In this document: positions 1-11,400 of the stretch, in pieces
How positions within the stretch are numbered: position 1 is the stretch's first letter
Layout: every line of letters starts with the position of its first letter
Source: Membranipora membranacea
Taxonomy: Eukaryota > Bryozoa > Gymnolaemata > Cheilostomatida > Membraniporidae
Length of the DNA: 64,000 bases
Assembly: GCA_914767715.1 (NCBI GenBank)
Contig: OU612070.1
Coordinates: 9,071,501 to 9,135,500 of the forward strand
Direction: 5' to 3'
Notes under the pieces: model-generated
Databases searched by the model: none
Told to the model about the DNA's origin: nothing
What the model saw: the letters and a program-made list of their open reading frames with translations, nothing else
Made by a program: the position numbers and the translations under genes

Positions 1-79
1 AGAAATTGGAATGGTGGCATTATTTGCGCCTGAAATCAAGGAGTTATATGAACTCAAAGATGACATCAGTGTTTATTAA
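1..79 (+). CDS. Possible C-terminal end of an upstream gene (partial)
   Basis: The first bases read open from the window edge for 25 codons (frame starting at base 2, beginning EIGMVALFAPEIKELYEL) and stop at TAA 77-79. The composition is protein-like, with alternating hydrophobic and charged residues. No clean splice donor precedes the stop, so this would be the final codons of a last exon. The family is not recognised and so short a stretch could be open by chance. It does not fit in phase onto the first mapped ZFYVE26 exon at 5494. Confidence 0.25.
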   Translation, partial: EIGMVALFAPEIKELYELKDDISVY

Positions 80-1080
80 TTCAAGCTGCCGAGCTGCCAG
101 AGCTGCCATGTATCATGAACCGTTCTATAGGGAGACTCTATGATGTGATATGTGCCCTACGACCATAATGGCTATCAACAACTTTACAAAGATGGATTTA
201 TCAGTTGCTATAACGTAAATACACTACCAGTGGGTGGGTGAGGTCACTGTCCACTAGATAAAGTGTATATTATAAGAATATGACCCGCCCGTAATTCTAG
301 GGGCGGCAGTGCTTTTCCTAAAAAGCTTAATAAAATGTCCTAAAACACTTCAATAGCGACAATCGATGTCAGTATCAGCTAAAGCAAAATGTCTATTTGG
401 AATGTCCATTCAGACTTATATACTTTCAAATGCTTTAGCGGCTTGGGCTATGATCCAAATTATATTATAGGACAAGCCTACAATGCCCCCATAACCCCAT
501 AGCTGGTGTATATGCACCAACCATATAGTTATTATATACGTATATAATAATTAAATAGTATATAGTAACTCTATGGCGCCAACCCTCCAGGATTCCTACC
601 CTGTATTATGCTAACACGAATGATGAGCTGATACCTTGGTAGATAACCTTGAAACACATATAATCTTGACCTGGGCACTTCACTTCATGTCATGATGAGA
701 TGGCCTGACATGACACTGACAGGCTGTTAAAAACAAAGAATTCCAAAGGTATATGATATGTTGATATTCGGATCGGCCTTTGACATTACCTTAATTGAAG
801 ATTGAACTCATCAATTGCAATAATCATCACCGGAATACTTTGCTTGATATAAAGCCATATTAGGAATAGTTTGGAAGTTCAGTGGTCACTCACAATGTCC
901 AGGCTGCAAGGTAGTGGCTACTGAACTGCTCATACTTAGCTCAATGTAACTGTGTGGTATCATCAAGCTTCCAGAGGGTGTGGCATAAACATTAAAAATA
1001 AATTTATTCATTATACAAGCATAAAAAAGCATGACCTAACAGTTATCTCCAAGTATAATCGTAGAGCTTGCATGATAAGC

Positions 1081-1986
1081 ATGTCGGGAGGTGCAAATAG
1101 CTCCATCTGGATAGAATACCATTCTGCTCTTCCTCAGGAAATATCAATCATCCCGGCAGCGGTATTTCTCTTCATACTGATCACCAATATTTTAGTACTC
1201 ATCACATTTAGCCGAATGAAGGTTTTGCAGTTACAGCATTACTTTATGATCGGCTTAGCTATAGCTGATGTTCTGACTCTGGTTCCTGTTACTACTATGA
1301 TCGTGATTATTATCAATGGCAGTGTAACCCTGACCCAATCTGGATTTGCTGTTTTGGGGTTTATTTTTTCGATGCCAATTGGCACAACGTCTTGGATACA
1401 TTCTGCTATGACCATCGAGAGATATATTTCTATCCACATGCCGATGAGGCACAGGAGCTGCACGTTATACTCGTCTAAGAAAATTGCCGTAGCCGTTGTC
1501 TCTCTCTGCTTCCTCATACCATTGGTTCTGGACATCATATTTTATTACACTGGGACTCTTAAGATGGTTTTTCACCCTTATATCCCATTCAGCCTTTTTG
1601 CAAAGGGACTCATATTCTACGCAACTCGCGGAGTTTTGTTCATACTGCTACCCCTGACGATACAGCTGAATACACATATCCTCATCATTAAAAAGATCCT
1701 GTCGTTGAGAAGCAGCAACAGGAAGAAATTGATTGGTGCTGTCAAGACTGTAGCTACTACCCTGGGACTTTATTACTTGTGCTGGTCGCCAGTAATAGTT
1801 GAGGCCATCTGGACGGCAGTACCCCACTCTGACCCTCCCCCATGGATCGCTTTTCTCATCTATAACGTCTTGTTCTCAAACAGTGGAATGAGTTTTATCA
1901 TCTATTATCGACACTTGCCCAAGTTTAAAATGTTATTTGGCTCTGCTTGCCGAGGCACTGCCATAGACAATTCAAGCAATGTTTGA
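1081..1986 (+). CDS. Atypical class A (rhodopsin-like) GPCR, single exon
   Basis: An intronless seven-transmembrane receptor of about 301 residues, predicted at the plasma membrane; ligand unknown. The ATG at 1081 is preferred over 952 or 1072 because it aligns with an ATG in the second copy at 54964 and is followed by a shared NSS N-glycosylation site. TM1 is rich in ILVF; TM2 keeps the LAxAD aspartate; TM3 ends in ERY (the DRY position); TM6 has CWSP. The NPxxY position of TM7 reads SFIIY, and neither the usual cysteine at the top of TM3 nor one in the second extracellular loop is seen, so the standard disulfide is absent. The C-tail is short with no palmitoylation CC. Membership of class A is secure from TM2, TM3 and TM6; the subfamily is not assignable. 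Confidence 0.85.
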   Translation: MSGGANSSIWIEYHSALPQEISIIPAAVFLFILITNILVLITFSRMKVLQLQHYFMIGLAIADVLTLVPVTTMIVIIINGSVTLTQSGFAVLGFIFSMPIGTTSWIHSAMTIERYISIHMPMRHRSCTLYSSKKIAVAVVSLCFLIPLVLDIIFYYTGTLKMVFHPYIPFSLFAKGLIFYATRGVLFILLPLTIQLNTHILIIKKILSLRSSNRKKLIGAVKTVATTLGLYYLCWSPVIVEAIWTAVPHSDPPPWIAFLIYNVLFSNSGMSFIIYYRHLPKFKMLFGSACRGTAIDNSSNV

Positions 1987-3152
1987 CTAAGAAGATTTGG
2001 ACTATGGGCAACCCGGTATGGTATCAATTTAATATTAACTTATGAGTTCCACACGACTATATGCACAGGGTTAAAATATATGAAACCTTAAAAACATTTT
2101 TTAGTTACCAACCGCATAAAGCGTAAAGAGTAGCCTTATCTAAAAGGCCTCTTTTTGCTTTGGGGCTAAGGCTATGCCCGAAGAGATGGAAAATGACTTG
2201 TGTCCTCTATTTTGATGATGGTGATTGACATGTTGTTTATTATATTTGAAATATCTCTTTATGTTTACTTTTTGAAATATATACTTGATTAGAGATTAAG
2301 CCTCTTTTTGTTCAATTTACAATTGCCATGAGATGAACTCTTTACTAGAGTAGAGGGCTTCTATTTAGAGCATAAAAACACTGATTACTTATTAAAATAT
2401 TTGGAGATTTGATGGCTATGGCTAATTGTCAACTGACTGACATACAAAATGTAAGGATAATATAATATTTTTTGCCGATGGCTTGTGATAGGAATAAAAC
2501 ATGATTAAAAAGCTTGCCGATACATGGGTTCACTTGATTGTAAGAGAAAATACTCAATACTTGCTACACCAGTCAAGAGTTTCAGGTCTTCTAAAAGGAT
2601 TCATTATGTATTTCCTTCATAACTTCCTCCCTAATCTCACAAATGAGTTGGATTTTCATTCGTTCTGTGAAGAAAAATAAATTGATAACAAAAAGTTGCT
2701 GATGTAACGCACCGTTTCTGTCTAGAACATCACAAACTCTTTGGTTGACCTTGTCGAGGGTCTTACATTTCATCTTGTTTAATTTCTGTTGGATTTTAAA
2801 GAGATATGCCAACAGGATTGAATTGTTATAGATGCAATATTTCCAATTTTTGCTCTTCTGATGGTGGAAATGGGAATCGTTAATATTAATTACGAAATAA
2901 CCTATCTAAGGCTGTATTCACATTTCATCAGGCATGGGAAATCGTTGCTCTTATCTTAAAAGAGCAGGAAATAAAAGACAATGATTGTTGTTTTGTATGT
3001 TATTAACCAAACCAAGGAAACAAGGTTTTTTTTGCCAGAACATGAAACAACGCCATTAGTTAAAACATTTCAATTCTAGCTTACAAAAGGCCACCTTTTA
3101 ATGAGTTCAATCAATAATGAGTGCTAGCCTAGCTTTCATCCAACACGGAACA
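1987..3152. other. Non-coding spacer
   Basis: AT-rich DNA between the GPCR stop and the foldback repeat. Only short open frames occur, none with family resemblance or splice-site support. It may hold the GPCR 3' untranslated region, and could lie within an intron of ZFYVE26 if the missing 5' exons of that gene are upstream of the window. Confidence 0.5.
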
Positions 3153-5412
3153 TTAAGGTTATGATACCAGCGTTGACCGATTTGGACATTTTATATACCG
3201 TTGGAAAGCTGCTGAGCTACTGAGCGCTAATAGCTCATCGTCATTTTATCGGAGAAATGAGGCCGAAAAGGCTGTTTTAAGCAAGGTGGATGGCTGCGCT
3301 ACGTTGATTGCTACAAATTTCTAAGCAGGTTACATTCATTCTTTGAGACATAGTTCATCCTAATTTTAGGTTGAAAATAATATTTGATGAGCCCAAAATG
3401 GCTTCTTACGTCACGTCATAATGCGTGTTGTTTTTTAACTTTGATGATATAATGCTAAATTTTAAGCAACGATTTGAGACAGTTCGAATAAAAAAAGGCC
3501 AATTTTTTTTGCTTTTTCCCACTATATTGCTGTTTAAATGACACACACCACAAATTTCAGCAGTATATCAAATGTATCAATATCAGCATAGACCATCAAA
3601 GGCAGATACGTTTTGCGCCATTTATCAATAACGTCAAACATGCTGTCAAAAGGTCGAGCACTAAGGACAGACAAATTTATTTTGAAAATTCTCACATACA
3701 AAGCCGCTTTGATTGAGCATGGTACAAACAGGAAATGCCAACAGAATATGGCACTACTGTAGAATTAGTCTATGCACTATACAGGATATGCTTGGATTTT
3801 TCCTCTCATTACTTCTACATTAATCTTACTTCATATAGCCTAAGGTCCAATAATACACATTGTATGACCTTTTGTCAATGTCATGAATGACCGCCCTTAT
3901 TCAAAATGAATGAAATTCTGGCTGACATTTTCTTCACTACTTGGCAGTGAATATCTCTGCTCATGGGTATTTCCCAAACATGAGGCTACTTTTCCCAGAG
4001 TCTGACTGGAAAACTCTCATACCTGGAGCAATATAGTAGGTGGCATGAATAGAAATCAATAGATATTGCAGTTTTAGTGCTCCAGTTGATTAACTTATAA
4101 CATTCAAGGGCAGACAACTCCAGCAAGATCCTGCATTGTTCTCAGACTTTCTCTCGCCCGGTGGGCCGTCGGACGAGGGGCAAAAGTCTGGGGGGCTCAG
4201 ACTACTGTAGAATGGGTTTCATTAACGGCATATCTGTTAACGAAATTAATGACCTCAGTAGAATAGTTAAAATAAAAACCAGTAAAAATCAATAATGTAA
4301 TCATTCTTGACAACATTTATTTAATGTCAGGGAGTTGCTTGCTCTCACACTGGTATATTATGATTAATTATCATAGGATTATTGTTGCATAGTACCAAAA
4401 GACTATAGTACTCATAGGATTGGCAGTTTGTTATGCACACAGTCACACTTACGTGTTTGAGAGAAGAAATTAGCAGCATCTGAGCATTGGAGTTGTCTAC
4501 CCTCCTGACATGAGCACATAATTTTTGTAAGCGGCAGCTGTTTTGTGCTTGTACTTATCTAGCAATATGAAAACCTAGTAGAAATAAATTGTTGAGGTCA
4601 GGTCAATAGTAAAAATTAATTGATGAAGCCAAGTCAATAGTTAAATGATATTTTCGTTAAAATTTTGAGAACCATTTTTGGCACAAAAACGTTAAATATT
4701 ACAGCGTATTTTAAACCCATTCTACAGTATGTATTTGTCTTCCTCGAATTATACCACACAGAATGCCCAAAACAGCCAATTTAAGGGGCTTTCCAAGGTG
4801 TTTTTAAAATATATTGCCATATTCTGTTGGCATTTCCTGTTTGTACCATGGTTAATCAAAGCGGCTTCGTATGTGAGAATTTTCAAAATAAATTTGTCTG
4901 TCCTTAGTGCTGGACCTTTTGACAGCATTTTTGACGTTATTGATAAATGGCGCAAAACGCATCTACCTTTGATGGTCTATGCTGATATTGATACATTTGA
5001 TATACTGCTGAAATTTGTGGTGTGTGTCATTTAAACAGCAATATAGTGGAAAAAAGCAAAAAATTTTCCCTTTTTTATTCGAACTGTCTCAAATCGTTGC
5101 TTAAAATTTAGCATTATATCATCAAAGTTAAAAAACAACACACATTATGACGTGACGTAAGAAGCCATTTTGGGCTCATCAAATATTATTTTCAACCTAA
5201 AATTTGGATGAACTATGTCTCTAAGAATGAATGTAACCTGTTTAGAAATTTGTAGCAATCAACTTAGCGCAGCCATCCACTTTGCTAAAAACAGCCTTTT
5301 CGGCCTCATTTCTCCGATAAAATGATGCAACGTCATCCAATCACGTAGCTCAGCAGCTTTCCAACGGTATATAAAATGTCCAAATCGGTCAACGCTGGTA
5401 TCATAACCTTAA
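3153..5412. repeat. Large foldback repeat with ~600 bp arms
   Basis: Bases 3153-3752 are the reverse complement of 4816-5412 with scattered mismatches and small indels. Anchors: TTAAGGTTATGATACCAG at the left end against CTGGTATCATAACCTTAA at the right end, and CAGAATATGGC at the inner left edge against GCCATATTCTG at 4816. The ~1.06 kb centre contains a second inverted-repeat element (4205-4727). The right arm carries a 101-codon open frame that the left arm does not preserve, so it is not treated as a gene. No target-site duplication was found at the outer ends. It is a foldback-type DNA element or an inverted duplication of one. Confidence 0.8.
4205..4727. mobile_element. MITE-like element inside the foldback loop
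   Basis: The 17-mer TACTGTAGAATGGGTTT at 4203-4219 is mirrored exactly at 4713-4729. If the outermost TA on each side is the target duplication, the terminal inverted repeat is CTGTAGAATGGGTTT and the element is 523 bp, the pattern of a Tc1/mariner-type MITE. There is no transposase frame inside. It sits in the loop of the 2.26 kb foldback. Confidence 0.5.
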
Positions 5413-5493
5413 AACGAAGAGTATTAATTAATTTCTGATCGTCAAAAGTATAAAATAAGAACTCAACTACATGTTATCTATGGATTTTTTTAG

Positions 5494-8400
5494 GCAATAC
5501 TTATCAGACTTGTATGAACAGATAAACCTTCTGCATAAACTGATAGTGGAGAATACTCAGTCTGCGCCTGGTGAGTCTAAAGGAAACAATCTAAACGTGT
5601 TAATCAATGTGAATACGACTGCGAAATGTTATTTTTCCTCTCCGTTGGGAACAGCGGCCTAACTGCTAGACCTAGCACATGGTGTTATATGCACATTGCC
5701 CTCAATAAGCTTTATCAGCGAATAAAATGGAAAAATAAAAAAAAAAGTAATAAGAAATGGGCAGGCTTGCAAACGGTTACTTTTTGCAAACTCATCAACG
5801 AAAATCAACGAATATATGAAAATCGTGATTGTGATGTTACACTGTAAATTCACTCGTTATAAGCAAAGTTTCAATCCTGTAATTCTTACCATGTTGAAAG
5901 ATCAGCGAGCAAGCAACATTCTGAAGACAAAATATTGATCATTTTTAATGACTTAGGAATGATTTTCTAGATTCAATCAGGCAGCTTCCCTATTAAAGTG
6001 TATTTCGTTGTCATGTCGCTTTGTTGTTTTAATAGTTTCATTTTCATCTTTATTTTAGGATCTATGACCAGCCCGTTTGCTGTGCTACAGGAAGGACCAG
6101 CTATGATCATGGGTCGACTAATGTTTGACAAAAATGTAGAACCATCTAAGTAAGTTGCTTTGTATTTTCAGAAATTGTTGTTGAAGATCTTCTCGATGCA
6201 GCACTAGACATATTATTTGCCAACTCTTTTTAATGTCACATTTAAATAATCTTCGCTTTAGTAATTTTTTACCCAACAATCAACGTTCACTTTCTTCAAC
6301 GCCATGATATTGGCTGCAAAGGAAACTCAAACATAACCTTAACCTCATTTCTGCATAGGTCTAAGAGTTGTAACACTTTCTTGATTAGGGACACCATATC
6401 TAGTTTAATTCATTGTACTCCTTTGCCCAGAGCTTGCACATGGCATCCATAGTGCTGTCAGATTACCGTGTTAGAATGTCCATTTGATATTAACACAAAA
6501 ATTGTATGAATGTTGTAGACTGGAGTCAGTAGCTAGTCAGGTGAGACTGGATCTGACACATGTTATAGTAAGAAGTTGCTGCCTCCCTGTAAGGTGTAAG
6601 CCTTTACAGCAGGTTAATCTCTCACCACCAGGTAAAATATATACTGTGAAAATCATTGTTCATGGGATGATAATTCCAATTTATATTGAGCAGCAAATAG
6701 GAACAACCCGAAAACGCATTTGACGACTTTAAAGATCTAAATGAATTGACCTGTTCATGGCAACAAGTCAAGATCAGTCTTGAATGGACATTTCGGCTAA
6801 GCTTCATCATGAGAAAGTTTTCACATACAAATTGCATTGTGGTATACCAAAAGTATTTGCAGGAAGCATATGCCTCAGCTTTTCTTCTAATACTTTACAG
6901 TTGAGACTATACAGAGTTATGGTTACAGAGTTGTACTGAATGGCACTGTGGATAATAAGCCTTCAGAATTGACATTGTCTCCGATAGATGTAGTGCAGAG
7001 TTGTCTTATCATGCTTCTAAGTATCGTTAAAGGTAAATTTTTCTTCATTTTCTGTATGAAAAATAATATTTTGGTCAACTCCCTGTGTTAGATGCAGTAT
7101 ATACACCGATGAGAACGTACCTTCATGTATAATTTCATGCGCTTCACATTCATTTACTTATAAATTGTAACAGAGGAATTTTATACCCTTATTCTGAAAT
7201 ATTTTCAGACAGCCTTAGTTCCGCCCCTAGTAAGATACTAACTAAGGAAACTGTGGAAGACGTGCGGTCTATGCCTCAATACTCTGAGTTTTGTAAGGAG
7301 TGTCTGAGGCTACAAGCAGTCAGCCTGAGTGCCTTGAGTACAGACCAGGAGAAGAGATCGTTCTTTGTTAATCTTCACAATCTTGTCAGCTTACACGCAA
7401 TCATAGAACATTTGTCATCGAGTCCCAGTAAACAGGTAAGTTAGCTTCATGTTTTATTCTTGACTGTTGTAGACTCTTCATCATCATGCCCTAGATGAGT
7501 AAGAATTCGCAGGAGGAAAGCTCGCTTGAAATATTAAAGTTTGTGGCTAGCTTTCATTTTCTCATAAACCTCCCACTGTAGCTCATGAAAATTGGCCCTA
7601 GCTAATATTAAGTCCCCACCAAACTAGCCGAAATGAACTCAAGCTTGTATCTGGGGTAAAAATTGTTGTTGCCAAAACCAGAGCAGAAGATTTAGCATCG
7701 ATTTGCTACTTCATCTCTGCATTGGTGGATTATACCGAGTATTAAAATTGTCACACTAGGAATGTACGTCAAAAACAACATCATAAACCTGTATACGTTC
7801 TCATCTCCCTCTGGAACTAATAATAAGCATCTCATCTAAAAAGTTCAGCCAACTGGTCACTTCTTGCTGAAAAGAATGTCTTGCGTTTTGAAGTATCTGT
7901 AGTAATTTTTAGAATGGTAATCTGTCAGTACGATATATAGCATGAGCCAAATGCAGTAGGCTCCGACTTGATTTTGTTACATCGCAGTGTAGTTAGTTCA
8001 TGTTTCTCTTCATGTGTTCCTCTCTCTCTATTTCAGTCAACAGAAGATAGCATATCAAACCTGCTGTCATTCCATCTGCGGATGTGTTACTCAGTGGGAG
8101 AGCTGGGCATTTGCAGTATATTTGAACTGCAACAGTTCCTGCTGAAAGTCAGCAATAAAGTGAAGCAATTGGGTAAGCTGTGTAAGCTCAATGTAAGGTT
8201 TCTACTTTCTAAGAATGAGTATTTTTAATCCCTCCTATGTTATGTGGGTCCCTTCCATTGTTGCATTCTTGCAAGTTAGGAATTTCAAATGATTAGAAAT
8301 ATTGAAGGATCATGATAATGTATTAGCACTTGGAGCTAAATGTGATATGCGTAAATTTGGTTAGGATTTATACGATTATTACAGTATTGCAAAGTGATGG

Positions 8401-11400
8401 TGTTATGAATGATCACCAAACTGATGACTATAATTTGGTTTTATTTGATCAAATTTAGACCTTGGACAGGCAGCAGGTATGAGTATAAGATTGAATTGAT
8501 CCGTGTTATGTAGTAACGCCATGTCATGAAGTAACGCCAGAGACTATAGATCTATAGTCTCTGGTAACGCCGTGTATTGCTTGTGTGTGTTATAGCTTAC
8601 AAATCTAATCCCTCGATCCAAATTCTGTTAAATTGCTTTACATTTTTTTTGCTGCTTTGCGCATTTGAGTTAAGCTTATGCCCTATTTCCTGACATCCTG
8701 GCAAATAATAATATGCTTATGTAATGCTCCTCAGTATTCTTGAAAGGTTGCAGACATTTCAATAATTCTTCAGCATTCTCCAGCAATCTTCTAGCACCAA
8801 CCCGGCTTTGCCATATTAAACGTTTTCCTCCCCCTTGACAACCGATGTGGGTGTATTTCTGTTGATAGAAACTTGTTTATTGTGTTATCCAATGTTAATC
8901 CTAATGTATATGATAAAGGGGTGAATTATGGTTGGTCCGTTTACAATTTGTAAAATTTGTAAAACCGTCACCTGCGGCTCCCTGACTGATATGCTTGTAT
9001 TGACTTTTATAGATTTGTCGATGGAGCACCCCTGGTTCCGCTACGCCCCTGATTATAACCCCCTGACGGTGTTCCTGCTTTATGACGGTAGCATGAATCT
9101 GCTCCCTGTGAAATGTGTAACCACAGAGTCCGTGGAGAGGGATATAGCTCAGGCTGTTAATTTGTTTATGAAACACGCCGTCTGTATTTATCCCAAAGAT
9201 CAACAGGTTAGAGTTTCCACTTAGATGTTCATCAATATTTCCAAGCAACTTTTTTGGTGATAAAGTATTTTATATTGCTTGTTTTGGTGCATGACAGCAA
9301 CTGTTTACCATTGCTGGAGTGATTAAACTTAGATAATCTTAGTTAGAATTTAGCTGAGAGAAGCCTTTGTGAGAATGTAACAGGATCAACTAGCATGTAG
9401 ACTTTTTTCAGACCTGTTAGTTGGCCTGCCTTCTGGAAAACATTAATATCCTCCATTGATGTCAAGGTAGATTATCTACTGTAACATGGAACAGTTATAC
9501 ATGTGTTATAGTACTGTGATATTAATATGTATTACCTATTGCGTATTGCATATTACGTATCACTAGCCTTGTCACGCCGCTACTGTTTTTGTTTTAATTA
9601 CCCCTAATCCAAAACAAGTATCACATATTACATAACACGTATTATGTGTTACGTAATACATATAATGTATTACATGATACGTATTTTGTATTTCGTTTTA
9701 TGTAGTATGTATTATAGTATTATTACGTGTGTCTTCCATGCGCCATGCAGATTGAGATACCTGAGCTGTTGATGAGGACGCGGGCTGACTTGACTATAGA
9801 GTCAGCCGGTCAGGCTATCCCTACATACGAACACGCTGACCTCCTACTTTGGATATTAGAGTATCAGCCGGCCACTCGCTGGAGTGAGATTAAAGTCATC
9901 ATGGATAAACTAGAACACCAGAACGATCTGGAGAGTGCTGCTTCTCATAGCACAACAGGGACAGCAGGTATTTATATCAGATCTTGTAAATGTGGCATCA
10001 CACATCGGGTTGTGCATGTGAGACCACTCAACCCAAGGTGGTTATATTTGCACAATGGCAACTGAGTTTCCGCTCTTGAAAAACGTACACTTACAAAGGC
10101 AAATAGTAGATGGGTCTCTTAGCATTCTTTGTTGAATTGTTGCTATGGTGGAGAGAGACTCCCCTGAAAGCAGTGTGATCCCATATTGTGAATCATTTTT
10201 TTTCAGCTTGTAACTGGCCTAATTTCATTATCATTAATCATTATTTGAATTTTGTAGATGATGAGCCAAGCAGTATGAATTCTCTGAATACAGAAATACT
10301 CGCCTCAGTGAGAATTGTCCCGGCCAATCACAGGCCAGGACTGTGTCTGGATGTAAAAGCAGCTCTGCTTGCTTCTCAGGTAGTCTGATAGCTTGCCTGT
10401 CAGTATTCAGTATTTTGCTACATGGAGGTTGAAATTAATCGTTTGTTGATGAAGGCTAATTTGGAGAGAATAAGACTCCAGAATATCTACTTCTGAGTAC
10501 CTTTGCCATAATGTTTTTTTGTTTCCACATGAGGTGATGATGATGATGGTGTGTTTATTTGTCTCATCAATTAGAGAAATAAAATGCTTCATGTGAGTGC
10601 TCTCTTGTTAAAAGGTATAGCCTTTGTGTTGGATCTGATTGATCTGGTGGGTGGGAGAGAGTCAATGTCAGGTTTCCTGAAAGCCACAGCCGAATAGATC
10701 AGAATCAATATTTTGGCTACATGAAATATGGAATAAGGCTTGAATTGTCTTGGAACTATCACCATCATCAAACATAGTGAAAGATTAATTAGTTCAATTT
10801 CATCTTTTACCGTTTTATGACCATATCATTGCCTTAGAAACTTTTCGTAAAAGTATCAATTGTAGTGATATCATTATATTGACTGTATTCTGTACTTACA
10901 GGACGCCCTCTCGATGGCTGAGGACAGAGAATCTTCCACAGAACTAAGCTCCAGCTACAGACTTACCAGATCAGATGCTATATTACATAAGGCTAAGTTT
11001 AAAATCTCCAATGTGGCTATCCAGGTATATAACTATAACACACTTTTATCTACCTGCCCTGCCCTCAGTGACTCCTCCTCCATTTTGATATTGGGCTCTC
11101 TTCATGCTCTGTAAATATTGCTGAGACGCTCATAGTGAACCTATTGTAAGCGCCAAATATATTTATGGAAATCTCAAATATTTAGTATAATATCAGAGTT
11201 GCAAATTCACTGACATTGAAAGGACAACTCTCAGTTAATAGTCATTTTGCGATTCTGTTTTTATATGTACTTTCAAAAATTTATAATGAAACTGAATTCA
11301 AAATAATTTGTTGCCTCACACGTATTCACATTATATTTGCAGTATCTGAGAGAAAAGTCTCCGGTTGTTGCAATGTTGTTAGATATAATAGATGATAACA

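Noticed and set aside
1-79. Opening frame as an upstream ZFYVE26 exon
   Set aside because: No donor in the phase needed for the exon at 5494, and the frame ends in a stop.
4729-5034. 101-codon frame in the right arm of the large foldback
   Set aside because: The inverted copy in the left arm does not keep it open, and no family is recognisable.
5471-5493. ATG at 5471 as the ZFYVE26 start
   Set aside because: A strong polypyrimidine acceptor lies between it and the coding exon, and the expected N-terminal domain would be missing; kept only as an alternative in the findings.
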